Positions 45,401 to 52,681 of a DNA stretch of 64,000 nt are shown one piece after another (the first letter of the stretch is position 1; every line of letters begins with the position of its first letter). The notes under the pieces were generated by a model, which worked only from the letters and a program-made list of their open reading frames with translations, did no database searches and was not told where the DNA came from. The DNA is from Puccinia triticina (lineage: Eukaryota > Basidiomycota > Pucciniomycetes > Pucciniales > Pucciniaceae). Where the stretch lies: the NCBI RefSeq assembly GCF_026914185.1, contig NC_070563.1:2935001-2999000 (forward strand). The letters are read 5' to 3'. A program made the translations under genes and the position numbers.

Positions 45401-47215
45401 CCATGTTGATTGGGGTGCCGAGGATCAACTGATTGCTGATGAATTCTGAGACCTTTCGACTTAGGCCGGTGTTCAAACGTTGGATGAAGGCCGTCTGCTC
45501 GTCGTATGCGAAGCCAATAGCGTTCGCCTTGGTCTGCCACTCGCAGAACCTCTCGTAGAACAACTGGACGGCCTCGTTCGGTTGTTGCTTCAACCTATTC
45601 AACTCGGCCGCGATCATCGCCGGGGTAACGCCTATTGCGTTGAGGCGAAGCAGCCAGACTTTGAACTCCGCCCAGGATTTAGGACGGGTCCCGGCTGACG
45701 CTGCAGCCCGCCAATCCCGAAAAGCCTTGCCACTGAGGCGAAGGCCGGCGACTCGATGCCAGATGGCGGGGTGAATGCAGCGGTCTTCGAGCAGCATCGC
45801 GACGGTTTCTAACCAGTCAGGGCCACTCTCACCCGGGCCACCCGTGAACACGGGGTTATCTTTCTCGGGCCATCCTTTGAGGGCCTTGATCGGGTCCTTC
45901 TCGAGGACCAATTCTTCTCCGAGGTCGTCGAAGTACTCGTCGTCCTCTTCAAGGGATTCTTGGTGGTTGCCTGCCGACTGGTGGGCGGGCTGAGCCTGGG
46001 ACCCGACTCGAGCGTCGGGCGGCGCGGATTCTTGAGGTGGGTCGACCTTCATCTGTTTAAAGGCGGTCGTCAGGGCTGCCTCCAACTTCCCAACGGTCTC
46101 TGAGGAGGAACCTACTGAATTCCCCTCGCCATTTTGTAACAGGTTCAACGCTGACTGGTCGCACAAGGAGTTATGGTCGACGAGCCACTGACGTTGTTGG
46201 TCCGACATCTCTTTCACGTCCGCGCCAGTGTAAAAACTGCCGTTAAAAGGAGGGTTCGGGCGGTTAGCCTCGACTTCGGCCTCCGGTTCCGCCGTTCCTT
46301 TGCCCTTCGGGCTATGTGCGACCTTTCCTAGGTTCGACATCTACTTCGCGAAAAAACCACGAACAAAAGTAAGCCAATGTTCTGTTTTTATATGTTCTCT
46401 CAGAGCACTATGCTCGATTCTAAGCCTCAACCCCAGAGGTGTCAACCACTAACTGGTCGACTACTCCAAACAGGTAGAACTTCTCTGATACAACGGGACG
46501 CTGCCGCTTCGGCCACGGAGGACACAAACTAATAAAGTGGTATAAGGGAAAGCTCGACTAACCGAGGGTAAGGCGGTGGGGTCGAACTACTAAACCGCGA
46601 TAAGAGTACGCAGCCGGGGACGAGAAAGTGTTCCGAGAAAGAAATGATCGGAAAGCGAACAGCGACGAGTATAATTTGTAAAAGAGTAAGAAAAAATTTC
46701 TATTGTTTATAAGAGTAGGGTTTTTGTCGGATCGTAATATTAGCTCTCGCTACCACTGAAGCGGGGCTCTTCAGGCTGGTAGAGGCTCAGACGAAAAGAG
46801 GCGCGAAGGAAAGGAAAACGAACTGATCTCTGAATTTCAAGAGACAGGGCGAACTGGGGAGAACCCCTACAAAAGAGGCCACCTTAAATGGTGGCCATGA
46901 AACTGAACTAGACAAAACAACTAGACAAGGGGCGCCAAGCCCCTGCGGCTAAAACATGACGAGAGAATGGGATACAGATCGTAACTCCGGGCCGAACCCG
47001 GTAGTGCGTCATGGGGAGCCGGCGAACCTCCTGCGTCCGGCAGGAGTCCACGTGGTCTCCTCGTGGTCGTGAGCGTACAGGGGGACTATGTCTCCCTGTA
47101 TAACTGTAGCCCTGCTACAGGGTGTGATCTGTGCTGGAGGATAAGATATACATGAGGAAAAGCTTACCATTGCAGCAGAACCATCACCAAGGCAGCTATC
47201 TTCTGTTTGCTCCAT
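39474..47215 (-). CDS. kelch-repeat beta-propeller protein, first intron occupied by Gypsy-2
   Basis: Inferred exons are 47215-47168, 40845-40212, 40133-39822 and 39745-39474. All phases match and give 421 aa ending in TAA at 39474-39476. Exon 2 onward shows kelch motifs: LFSFGGL, LFIWAGI with a W/R pattern, YIYAGTNMN, WLVFGGSSGRNVFNDTWKY, MFVFGGVDGEN, TIYVLGGS. These form a beta-propeller, usually a protein-interaction scaffold. No signal peptide, F-box or other domain was seen. The start exon (MEQTEDSCLGDGSAAM) is on the far side of Gypsy-2, which would make a 6.3-kb intron; this exon link is the weakest part of the model. The last exon could instead splice at the strong GTAAGT overlapping the stop (39477) into the duplicated units at 39247-39420. 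No in-frame stops occur. Confidence 0.7.
40981..41343 (-). repeat. Gypsy-2 3' LTR (363 bp)
   Basis: It starts TGAAGCGGGG and ends CCTGCTACA on the plus strand and appears identical to 46757-47119. It contains the hairpin GGCCACCTTAAATGGTGGCC. Confidence 0.95.
41344..41357 (-). other. Gypsy-2 polypurine tract
   Basis: AGAGGGGGGGATGT on the minus strand directly abuts the 3' LTR, the expected place for the plus-strand primer. It overlaps the pol stop codon. Confidence 0.85.
41356..45156 (-). CDS. pol: Gypsy-2 pol (protease, RT, RNase H, integrase), -1 frame after gag
   Basis: The frame is open from the slippery run at 45156 to the TAG at 41356. Its first ATG is only at 44988, so expression through frameshifting from gag is more likely than separate initiation. 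Domains counted from that ATG: retroviral-type aspartic protease (LLDTGAGSSYVS, about residue 60; LGRDWI), reverse transcriptase (KVRLCVDYRKVN; YLDDILIYSK near 430), RNase H (METDASDFAVGAVLLQ), integrase zinc region (WWPKRYDDV, CESCQIH) and integrase core (ILTAIDHCTSWP, FLTDRGSNYLSAG, HPQTNGKSERFNG). The C-terminus is Lys/Pro-rich with no chromodomain seen. All catalytic motifs are intact. The order RT-RNase H-integrase defines Ty3/gypsy. Confidence 0.95.
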   Translation of the reverse strand, partial: KKRVVGGESSLPPTLAVVPSLSCNLNTIKLERDLPEPHCEQSHRELETAEIADRPGMGTAASDELEPAGEPPGVATDVVSDCLCLDGDHAMELSSVEAQGVRAEFHHRIEGRLARVLLDTGAGSSYVSASFVTDLGLLISRSPESFRVTGAFGDRILDDRLATVRFVLAEISFAVVCRLAPLSSYDIILGRDWIASNVVSTDWRTNTWNLRSLTGNVVEFSLASSSLCSTLTHELAVMSDDNEVLLPRSIRRHEFYEGARESFVCLMESEGVEGPRDEQPVGLPTAFGTDAQLSESLQSIVTRFAEVFGPISKVSDKPRTIEHLVHTGEAQPVHQPVRQLSPALLGTLKERLAGLQEAGFIRPSTSPWSSPIVMVKHPTSGKVRLCVDYRKVNSLTKKDRHPLPIIQECFDALRGARFFSKIDLQQGFHQMKIAESDVPKTAFGTKYGHFEWLVMPFGLVNAPSTFQRMMTQLLREFIDEFVQVYLDDILIYSKSEAEHIKHVERVLEVLRREELKCSGAKCSFGLREIQYVGHVIGYNSIRPMDEKLICVREWPRPQTVFDVRSFLGLCGFYRRYVKNFAKIAAPLHDLTAGGVTKKQPVQWFPVQEVAFKQLKEALTSAPVLLMPDVLKRFIMETDASDFAVGAVLLQDGEDLVLHPVAFESCKLNKAQVNYPAQERELLAIIHAWRKWHVYLDGAVETTVVYTDHASLAYLSTQLLPTKRLLRWIEEFAEMDIEICYKKGADNIVPDALSRRSDLALMEEVTDKLHESDWPLIIPYLLENRDLPEGIPERLVTRAEQNLKFFEYDPAAETLMYLGRPGLPERSPFVAFAYRFDLLWSVHDNLGHRSRDCTLQILRGRGWWPKRYDDVQSYIRTCESCQIHERPHPNQETALQKPLPAVLPFERWSSDLIQMTESYKSHFKWILTAIDHCTSWPVAVPLKEASAAEIAQAIFDQIVTPFGVPKEFLTDRGSNYLSAGFQKFLAAAGMKPVRTSGYHPQTNGKSERFNGILEAAIFRLNKSGDPSKWEDVLPAALFSTRIHISDSSGFSPFELLYGVKPRLPQDRRRMIAAEPAIPGQSELRNRIEQLNKTRTEAAGNTAVRASRNKTAFDEKTHFARDLDSLVEGQAVKLRNEKHTKGSPRWFGPFTITKVLDNNVYIIADHDAVEYPRPVNGNSLRPVALRSLIVNDMWAAPPAIAQREKRADAKVARDLLKKTKVLAKTKRNTSASAEVTSSATPTPPANPPARRLKLRLGPPPSGSGTAPV
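45115..45156 (-). promoter_or_regulatory. -1 ribosomal frameshift signal between Gypsy-2 gag and pol
   Basis: In the gag frame the codons read TTA AAA AAA GAG TAG, giving the heptamer A AAA AAA (45156-45150). After a 4-nt spacer GAGT comes AGTCGGTGG (45145-45137), which pairs perfectly with CCACCGACT (45123-45115) across a 13-nt loop. The pol frame is exactly -1 to gag and is open from the heptamer onward. Slippery heptamer, short spacer and stable stem-loop are the three parts of a classical -1 frameshift signal. Confidence 0.85.
45144..46340 (-). CDS. gag: Gypsy-2 gag
   Basis: 398 aa starting at the ATG at 46340, 415 bp inside the 5' LTR. It has a disordered N-terminus, a central capsid-like segment with the retrotransposon gag signature (YERFCEWQTKANAIGF), and a C-terminal CCHC zinc knuckle (CHNCKELGHRVQKC) followed by a Lys-rich end that runs into the slippery A-run. 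It terminates at TAG 45146-45144. It would form the virus-like particle and bind genomic RNA. Confidence 0.95.
   Translation of the reverse strand: MSNLGKVAHSPKGKGTAEPEAEVEANRPNPPFNGSFYTGADVKEMSDQQRQWLVDHNSLCDQSALNLLQNGEGNSVGSSSETVGKLEAALTTAFKQMKVDPPQESAPPDARVGSQAQPAHQSAGNHQESLEEDDEYFDDLGEELVLEKDPIKALKGWPEKDNPVFTGGPGESGPDWLETVAMLLEDRCIHPAIWHRVAGLRLSGKAFRDWRAAASAGTRPKSWAEFKVWLLRLNAIGVTPAMIAAELNRLKQQPNEAVQLFYERFCEWQTKANAIGFAYDEQTAFIQRLNTGLSRKVSEFISNQLILGTPINMDTVFMHAVTHDQRYRESQAAPVAGGSGSGKRRAEGDGNSSNKKKGEFPCHNCKELGHRVQKCPKPKTEAQLAWEAKNIKPKLKKE
46741..46755 (-). other. Gypsy-2 tRNA primer-binding site
   Basis: TGGTAGCGAGAGCTA on the minus strand lies one base inside the 5' LTR and begins with TGG, the complement of a tRNA CCA end. 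It resembles the initiator-Met type site TGGTATCAGAGC, but the exact tRNA was not determined. Confidence 0.75.
46757..47119 (-). repeat. Gypsy-2 5' LTR (363 bp)
   Basis: Copy of 40981-41343 by eye without differences; the internal side is next to the primer-binding site. Confidence 0.95.
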
Positions 47216-47783
47216 CAACAGTACGCCTGAGGTAAAGACTAGCTGAGCAATTACTAGCTTCAGTCAATTGAAGAGGCAGCAAAAGAGCAGAGTGAACAGT
47301 TTTTAGCGAGATCGATGGGTATGTACGAGGCTGCTTACAAATGGCTACAGGTGATAATGAGCGTTCAAAGGGCGGGCTCGTGAGTCTTTTGGCTGGAGGG
47401 ATTCTTCAAGAGATTGTTTGATTGTGAGGTTGCTGAGCCGGACACAGGCAGAAGAGGCTTTTGCTATCGGAAGGAGGATCGTGATGAGCAGCAGAGCATT
47501 TCAAATGATGGGCGCGCGAGGGGCAAGTTGTGACGTACATAAGCAATCAAGTTTCGAGGGCACAAATCGCAAAAGTGTCTGCAAGAACTCTACATGATGA
47601 AAATGGACCAGCACTGATCATGTCAAATCAATAATAATAAACAACGGTCAAGAGGTTTGCAATAAAAATACAAGCCCATTTCTGATGTCATTATGTGTAG
47701 TCAAATGTCAGTATGGGCCAATTCCACTTGGGAGAAAGAAGAGACGTGCTGCAGTAGGGGAAAAATATTTGAAAGGACATTGA
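47216..47783 (-). promoter_or_regulatory. remaining kelch-gene upstream region between two gypsy elements
   Basis: About 570 bp separate the proposed kelch start (47215) from the Gypsy-3 target site. No TATA box or other element was recognised. If the kelch model is right, Gypsy-3 now supplies everything further upstream. Confidence 0.35.
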
Positions 47784-47789
47784 GCGGTA

Positions 47790-48501
47790 TGGAGCTCCGT
47801 CCGGTGCTAGGCCGGCGGCAGCGCTGGGAGGGGAAAAGGTGCTCTGGGAGCTGCCCTCACGGATGGTCCGGAAAAGAGTCGTAGGGGATTCGGGGTGATA
47901 GCTTTGGTGGAGTGGTTTTGAGATTTCGCCGGGGCTTGGATCCTCGGCGGCGGTTTGGGTTTGTTGGGAAGGTGGATTCTGGAAGGGACTCTGGGAATTC
48001 TTGATGGGACTCTTGACTCTTGGGACTCGGAAAAGATTCTTGCTTTGATAACTCCTGACTTGGATCAGAACAGGTGCTATGGCCTCCTATCCTCCAAGTT
48101 CGCCGGGAACTTGGATTCCTGGAGGCCTGTCACAAGCATGTCATCATCTCCTCGCGCGCCGTGCGCGCGCACACACCAAAGACAACAGAAAAGAAGAAAA
48201 GAAACACAACACAAAAATGAAGCAGAGGGCAGAAAAAAAATGAGAGACATGATAAATGGAAGAGTGAGAGAAGAAAAACAATCCAGAAATAAGAAACAGA
48301 TAATCTGTGTTAGGACCAAGAAATGTGAAGATAAGTGAGTGAGAGGGGGGGGAAGAGTTGGGAGTGAAAATAAAGAGAGTGGGACAGGGGTAAGAAAGAG
48401 AATCCAGAAGAAACTGAGGGAATCTTGAGGGTTGGGCCTTGAAGCTTGAGTCTTGATCTTGAGGATTGAAAATGAACTTGACCACCATTTTGACCACCAC
48501 A
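47790..48501 (-). repeat. Gypsy-3 3' LTR (712 bp)
   Basis: It starts TGGAGCTCCGTCC and ends TTTTGACCACCACA on the plus strand. Predicted frames inside both LTRs are the same residue for residue, consistent with identical copies. Confidence 0.95.
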
Positions 48502-48515
48502 TCACCCCACCATTT
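48502..48515 (-). other. Gypsy-3 polypurine tract
   Basis: AAATGGTGGGGTGA on the minus strand abuts the 3' LTR, where the plus-strand primer is expected. It is interrupted by T residues, so it is less pure than that of Gypsy-2. Confidence 0.6.
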
Positions 48516-48587
48516 ACAGTCTGTCCCTAGACTGCTCCGTTCCTCGCCGTAGACTGAAAGAAGAAAAGCAAACGGGTCCCACGCATG

Positions 48588-48695
48588 GCTCACAGGAGTG
48601 GCTAAAGTAATGCTTACGACTAATGGTAGTAGAACCCAAGGTGCATACTAAGGAGGGGGACTTACTTCTGGTCAGTAATGCCCCCGCGCGGAAAG
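48588..48695 (-). repeat. Gypsy-3 internal module, copy 1 (pol 3' end)
   Basis: On the minus strand it reads GGGGGCATTACTGACCAGAA, then GTAAGTCCCC, then TATGCACC, a GCCACT word and GTGAGCC. The pol stop TAA lies within AAGTAAGT. It shares this layout with modules at about 51850, 52250 and 54885. Confidence 0.65.
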
Positions 48696-51600
48696 TACCG
48701 CTTGACCTGAGCCGCCGCGAACCGGCGCTTGAGTTCCGTTCCATCAAGCTCCGAAAGGACATAAGAGCCGCCCTCGATCTGCTTGACGATCCGATAGGGC
48801 CCGTTCCATTTATGGGCAAAGAGCTGGCCCCACTGGACCTCCAACGACCGATTGTAAGCGAGGACTAGCATTCCGGGAAGGAGAGAACCACGCAGCCGAT
48901 CCGAGTTCCGATCTTGCCAGTACCTGATAGCTTCGGCCCGAGACTTCATCATTCGGTCATAAGCAACTCTCCGGGAATCTTCACTGCGCTCGAGTTGCTT
49001 CGACCGCGCCACTAGCAGGTCGGAGGTATCGCGCACCTCCTCCCAGTCCACTCCAAGGAAAGACTCGACGTCCAGATCAATGGGAAGGGCGGCGCGCTGT
49101 CCAAACACCAGCTCATACGGGGAGTAACCCGTTGTGCGCTTGGTAGAGATGCGATCCGCGAACAGCACCAACGGTATGAACTTTCGACAGTTCTTGCCAG
49201 ACTCTCCCGCCAACTTGACTAGGGCTGCCTTGAGAGGCGCGTGCCCTCGCTCGACCATGCCCTGCGCTTCGGGATAATACGGCGTTGAGACTCGGTGCTG
49301 GCCCGGCAAAGACCGGAGCATATCCGCCAGCGCCCCACCAAATTCTGACCCCCCATCTGTTGAGTATGAGCGCGCCAGACCATATCGCATGGTCCAGTGG
49401 TCTTGCAGGAACGCGGCGACAGCTTCGGAGGTGATGTTGTTGAGGAACTTAGCTTCCACCCAGCCCGAAAAATCGTCACGTGCGACGATAAGATACTTCG
49501 CACCGCTCGCTTTGATGTGTACAACGTCCAAGGAGACCCGACCAAACAATGTATCCTCGCCCGTGGGGTAGCGCATTTCCATCGGCCGCCGCAAATCTCT
49601 CTTCTGGCAGGCTTCGCAGCTTCGGCACCAAGACTGTACCGCTTTCTTTAGTGACGGCCACCAAAAACGTTCGGCCACCCGTCGATAAGTCTCCGCCGTA
49701 CCACGGTGACCTAGGTCTTCGTGTAGGCGCTGAAGAATCTCATGCTGCTTCCTGGGGATGGTGACGACAATCCTCGGGAGAGGGCTACCCCGCCTCATAA
49801 GTCGGCCTGCTTGAACAAAGAAATACGTAGCCTTCCTTCGCAGAGCCTGAAACGCCGCTGAGTCCATCCCAAAGGGCCGCGCGAGCGTCATGAGATAACG
49901 TTCCAAATCCCTCCAGAAACCTTCCTGATAGCCAGTGTACTCCAGATCCGTGTGCGTCGAAAAAACTGACAACGGCCTAATGGCAGGAGCCTCCTCGTCA
50001 AATTCAGATACTGGCGGATCGGATTCTTCGTCTCCTTGAGGCCGCCGCGAAAGCCCGTCCGGCATCGTAAAGGATTTGCCCGACTGATGAGTGATATCAA
50101 ACGAAAATAACTGTATGAAAGCCACCCAACGCGTCATTGGCGCATTAGGGAGGCTTGGAGCATTAATCATCTGAACTAGAGATTGTGCGTCGACGAGAAG
50201 CTCGAAGTGCTGTCCCCATAAGACCGTCTGCAGCTTTTTGAGAATTCTTGCGACGCCGCATAGCTCAAGCTTCGGCTGTGAGTACCGGGACTCGACTTCG
50301 GAAAACAACAGGGATTCATAGAGCGCGGGCCTGTCGAGCCCATTGGCATCGGCTTGAGTGAGAACGGCGCCAGCGGCGTGAAAACTCGAATCGACCGCAA
50401 GCTTGAGAAGTCCGGCATCTGGGCCGTAATCCACCTTGGTTAGAACGATGTCGCGCCCCACAAGGGACTTCAGCTGTTCGAAAGCTTTCTCGCAATCCTC
50501 GGTCCAGAGAAATTCCGCGTCCTTGCGCGTCAGCCGCCGAAGGGGAACGCAGATCTGCGACAGAGACGGAATGAATATCCGCACGTACACGACCACTCCA
50601 AGGAACCCGCGGACTTCGGTGGCGTCCAGAGGTGTTGGCCAGCTCAAGATCTTATTGATTTTGTTTTTCGCCATCCGCCGACCTTCCTTGCACACGACGT
50701 GGCCAACGATCTCCAGAGCCGGCACGCAAGCCGCTAGTTTCGTAGCGGACACCGTCAACCCCGCCTCCTCGATCCGAAAGAGCACCCGTTCCAGGGTAGT
50801 GGCGTATTCCCACACAAACCGCCGTACTCCAGGATGCCACGGCAGAACTTCATCGTCGTAATCTGAAACTGGGCCCTTGATGCCCCCATCATCGATGAAT
50901 ACCCCGGCGTGGTCCGGAATCTCCTCCTGCAGGACCCACATCATCTGCGCTTGATAGACGGCGACAGAGTTGGTGGCGCCCTGCGGGAGGCGCGTCAGTT
51001 GGAACCGGCCCAGAGGCGTATCAAAAGTCGTCAAAGGGCGTGAGATTGGATCAAGGGCACGCTCATCGTAGCCACCCAAGATATCCCCGAGCCCGTAGCA
51101 GACCCGACCTGAGAAGGACTCGACAAAATCTTTGGTAGCCGGGGGAACTCCGGCGTCCTTCACGGTAACTTTGTTCAGAGGTTGAAGATCATGGACGATC
51201 CTGAGCTTCCCGTTTGATTTGAGGACGCAGAACACCGGGCTCGAATACGACGAGGTGGATTGCTCGTACAACCCGGTGCGGACTCGCTCTCGAAGGATCC
51301 TGGTGTACTCGTCTAGCTTAGCGGCAGGTATAGGGATACGCTTTTTCTGCCAGGGTTCGTGTTCGATGACCGGGATTATGTAAGGGAGGCCATACGAATC
51401 CTTCAGCAGTCCGCGCTCAGACTCGTCAAAGGCGATGGACTGGTTACGCTCGGCTAGCACATTCTTGATGAGATTCAATTCGTCCGGCCAAAGCCAGCCG
51501 TCTGGACCGAAATTTACCACCTGAAGCCGTTCCTCAGTGACGCGGCCTTTGGGGTGAAATGAGCCCGCCAAAGAGCGGGGCAAGGGCCGATAGGGATCGC

Positions 51601-52675
51601 GGGAAAGGGGGGGTTGGCGGAGGGGGAGATTCAGTCCCTGTGGCATCGGCTGATTGACGGGTTTGATCTTCCTCGAGACTGGCTTGTACTTGGCGGCAAA
51701 GACCACGTGCTCGCCCGCTTTCCAAGCATCCAACAACACCTTTTGAGACTTACTGCCGAGACCATGCTGGAGCAACGCCCACGTCCGAAGCTCTGAGAAA
51801 CCCTCGAAAGGAACCTTGTCTGCGTAAGAAAACCCGGACGGCGGAGAACGGCTCACGAAAGTGGCACGAGGTAGAGCTTTGACAACGTTTGGAGCATCAC
51901 GCCTGGAGGTGCATAATCGGAGAGAACTTACTTCTAGTCTCCGATTCCTCCACGGTACACCTTGTTCCTCCACACTCATCCAAATTTCCATACTTGAAGC
52001 GAGTAGTTTCACCTCATTGCGGAGGATCTTTAGTTTATCCTCGTCGCGGAGGCTCGGAAGTTTAGCCTCATTGCGGAGGGTCATTGCAGACAGGCCTAGT
52101 TTAACCTCGTCGCAGAGGGCCACAAAGGACGAAACTAGTTTATTCTCATCGCGGAGACGAGAACCGGAAGATAGTTTAGTCTTGTTTTGGAGACGAGGGT
52201 GATACGCGGACGGAATGCCTAACGCGGGGAAAGAGCGGAGTTCCAAAGAGTCGCTCACGAGTGTGGCACGAGGTGATGTTTTCGAAGATGCGGTAGTATC
52301 TACCCGGAGGTGCATACAGGGAAGGGGACTTACTTTTGGGCAATGTGCCCCCACGGGAAAACCCTGCTGATCGACCTCCCTCGCGCTAGAATTGCGGGCC
52401 TGCCGAACTCGCTTCGAGGGGTCGAGAGAGAAAGCTTCAGAGAGACGATGAGACGGAGACTGAAAACCATAAGGTCGACTAGTTTTGATATTTTTTCGGT
52501 TTTCTTGATGTTTTTGGATTTTGATAATTTTCTGAGCCGAAACTGAACTTGATGAAAGGAACTGAGATGACGATGAATATTTGGAAATTGGAGCCTCCGC
52601 GGAGGGAGTCGATCCTTTGGTCAGAACTTGAGGCTCCTGATTAGAACTGCCAATCGCCGAATCAACTCCCATCAT
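48662..52675 (-). CDS. pol: Gypsy-3 pol (RT, RNase H, integrase), -1 frame after gag
   Basis: 1337 aa from an ATG at 52675 that overlaps the gag TGA as ATGA. The first ~330 residues are a non-enzymatic extension with about six degenerate L-R-D/N-E-x-K-L repeats. Then come reverse transcriptase (LRIVHDLQPLNKVT, FQLTRLPQGATNS, active-site box FIDD near residue 594), RNase H (AVDSSFHAAGAVLTQ, KLELCGVARIL), integrase zinc region (HRGTAETYRRVAERFWWPSL, CEACQKRD) and core (VARDDFSGWVEAK, YSTDGGSEFGG, YYPEAQGMVERGH). No chromodomain was seen. All motifs look intact. Protease is absent here because it lies in the gag frame. Confidence 0.95.
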   Translation of the reverse strand: MMGVDSAIGSSNQEPQVLTKGSTPSAEAPISKYSSSSQFLSSSSVSAQKIIKIQKHQENRKNIKTSRPYGFQSPSHRLSEAFSLDPSKRVRQARNSSAREVDQQGFPVGAHCPKVSPLPCMHLRVDTTASSKTSPRATLVSDSLELRSFPALGIPSAYHPRLQNKTKLSSGSRLRDENKLVSSFVALCDEVKLGLSAMTLRNEAKLPSLRDEDKLKILRNEVKLLASSMEIWMSVEEQGVPWRNRRLEVSSLRLCTSRRDAPNVVKALPRATFVSRSPPSGFSYADKVPFEGFSELRTWALLQHGLGSKSQKVLLDAWKAGEHVVFAAKYKPVSRKIKPVNQPMPQGLNLPLRQPPLSRDPYRPLPRSLAGSFHPKGRVTEERLQVVNFGPDGWLWPDELNLIKNVLAERNQSIAFDESERGLLKDSYGLPYIIPVIEHEPWQKKRIPIPAAKLDEYTRILRERVRTGLYEQSTSSYSSPVFCVLKSNGKLRIVHDLQPLNKVTVKDAGVPPATKDFVESFSGRVCYGLGDILGGYDERALDPISRPLTTFDTPLGRFQLTRLPQGATNSVAVYQAQMMWVLQEEIPDHAGVFIDDGGIKGPVSDYDDEVLPWHPGVRRFVWEYATTLERVLFRIEEAGLTVSATKLAACVPALEIVGHVVCKEGRRMAKNKINKILSWPTPLDATEVRGFLGVVVYVRIFIPSLSQICVPLRRLTRKDAEFLWTEDCEKAFEQLKSLVGRDIVLTKVDYGPDAGLLKLAVDSSFHAAGAVLTQADANGLDRPALYESLLFSEVESRYSQPKLELCGVARILKKLQTVLWGQHFELLVDAQSLVQMINAPSLPNAPMTRWVAFIQLFSFDITHQSGKSFTMPDGLSRRPQGDEESDPPVSEFDEEAPAIRPLSVFSTHTDLEYTGYQEGFWRDLERYLMTLARPFGMDSAAFQALRRKATYFFVQAGRLMRRGSPLPRIVVTIPRKQHEILQRLHEDLGHRGTAETYRRVAERFWWPSLKKAVQSWCRSCEACQKRDLRRPMEMRYPTGEDTLFGRVSLDVVHIKASGAKYLIVARDDFSGWVEAKFLNNITSEAVAAFLQDHWTMRYGLARSYSTDGGSEFGGALADMLRSLPGQHRVSTPYYPEAQGMVERGHAPLKAALVKLAGESGKNCRKFIPLVLFADRISTKRTTGYSPYELVFGQRAALPIDLDVESFLGVDWEEVRDTSDLLVARSKQLERSEDSRRVAYDRMMKSRAEAIRYWQDRNSDRLRGSLLPGMLVLAYNRSLEVQWGQLFAHKWNGPYRIVKQIEGGSYVLSELDGTELKRRFAAAQVKRYFPRGGITDQK
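51850..51950 (-). repeat. Gypsy-3 internal module, copy 2 (in pol)
   Basis: Layout AGAAGTAAGTTCTC, TATGCACCTCC, CTCGTGCCACTTTCGTGAGCC. Here the module is translated as part of pol (VSSLRLC ... PRATFVS). Confidence 0.65.
52250..52365 (-). repeat. Gypsy-3 internal module, copy 3 (in pol)
   Basis: Layout GGGGGCACATTGCCCAAA, AGTAAGTCCCC, TATGCACCTCC, CTCGTGCCACACTCGTGAGC; translated within pol (VSPLPCMHL ... PRATLVS). It is most similar to copy 2. Confidence 0.65.
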
Positions 52676-52681
52676 AAAAAA
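52672..52681 (-). promoter_or_regulatory. Gypsy-3 gag-pol junction: U UUU UUA heptamer plus ATGA overlap
   Basis: The gag codons TCT TTT TTA TGA contain the heptamer T TTT TTA in the correct frame for -1 slippage (52681-52675). The -1 frame then reads ATG ATG GGA, the pol frame. The same bases form ATGA, where the gag stop overlaps the first pol ATG, as in termination-reinitiation. An 8-bp pair GGAGCCTC/GAGGCTCC (52637-52590) lies 37 nt downstream, too far for a standard stimulatory hairpin. Confidence 0.75.

Larger units (their letters stand above)
40981..47119 (-). mobile_element. Gypsy-2, apparently intact Ty3/gypsy element
   Basis: Two 363-bp LTRs (40981-41343 and 46757-47119) look identical. 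The element is flanked by the 4-bp repeat GGGT (40977-40980 and 47120-47123). It has a tRNA-type primer site, a polypurine tract, an open gag and an open pol in the -1 frame. Identical LTRs and intact frames suggest recent insertion. Its orientation equals that of the kelch gene hosting it. Confidence 0.96.

Noticed and set aside
47955..48505. Open frames of about 127-154 codons in both Gypsy-3 LTRs
   Set aside because: LTR sequence with A/G-rich low complexity; frames occur on both strands and have no recognisable domain.
45144..52675. Gypsy-2 and Gypsy-3 as two copies of one family
   Set aside because: LTR lengths (363 and 712 bp), protease position, gag size and active-site box (YLDD and FIDD) differ.
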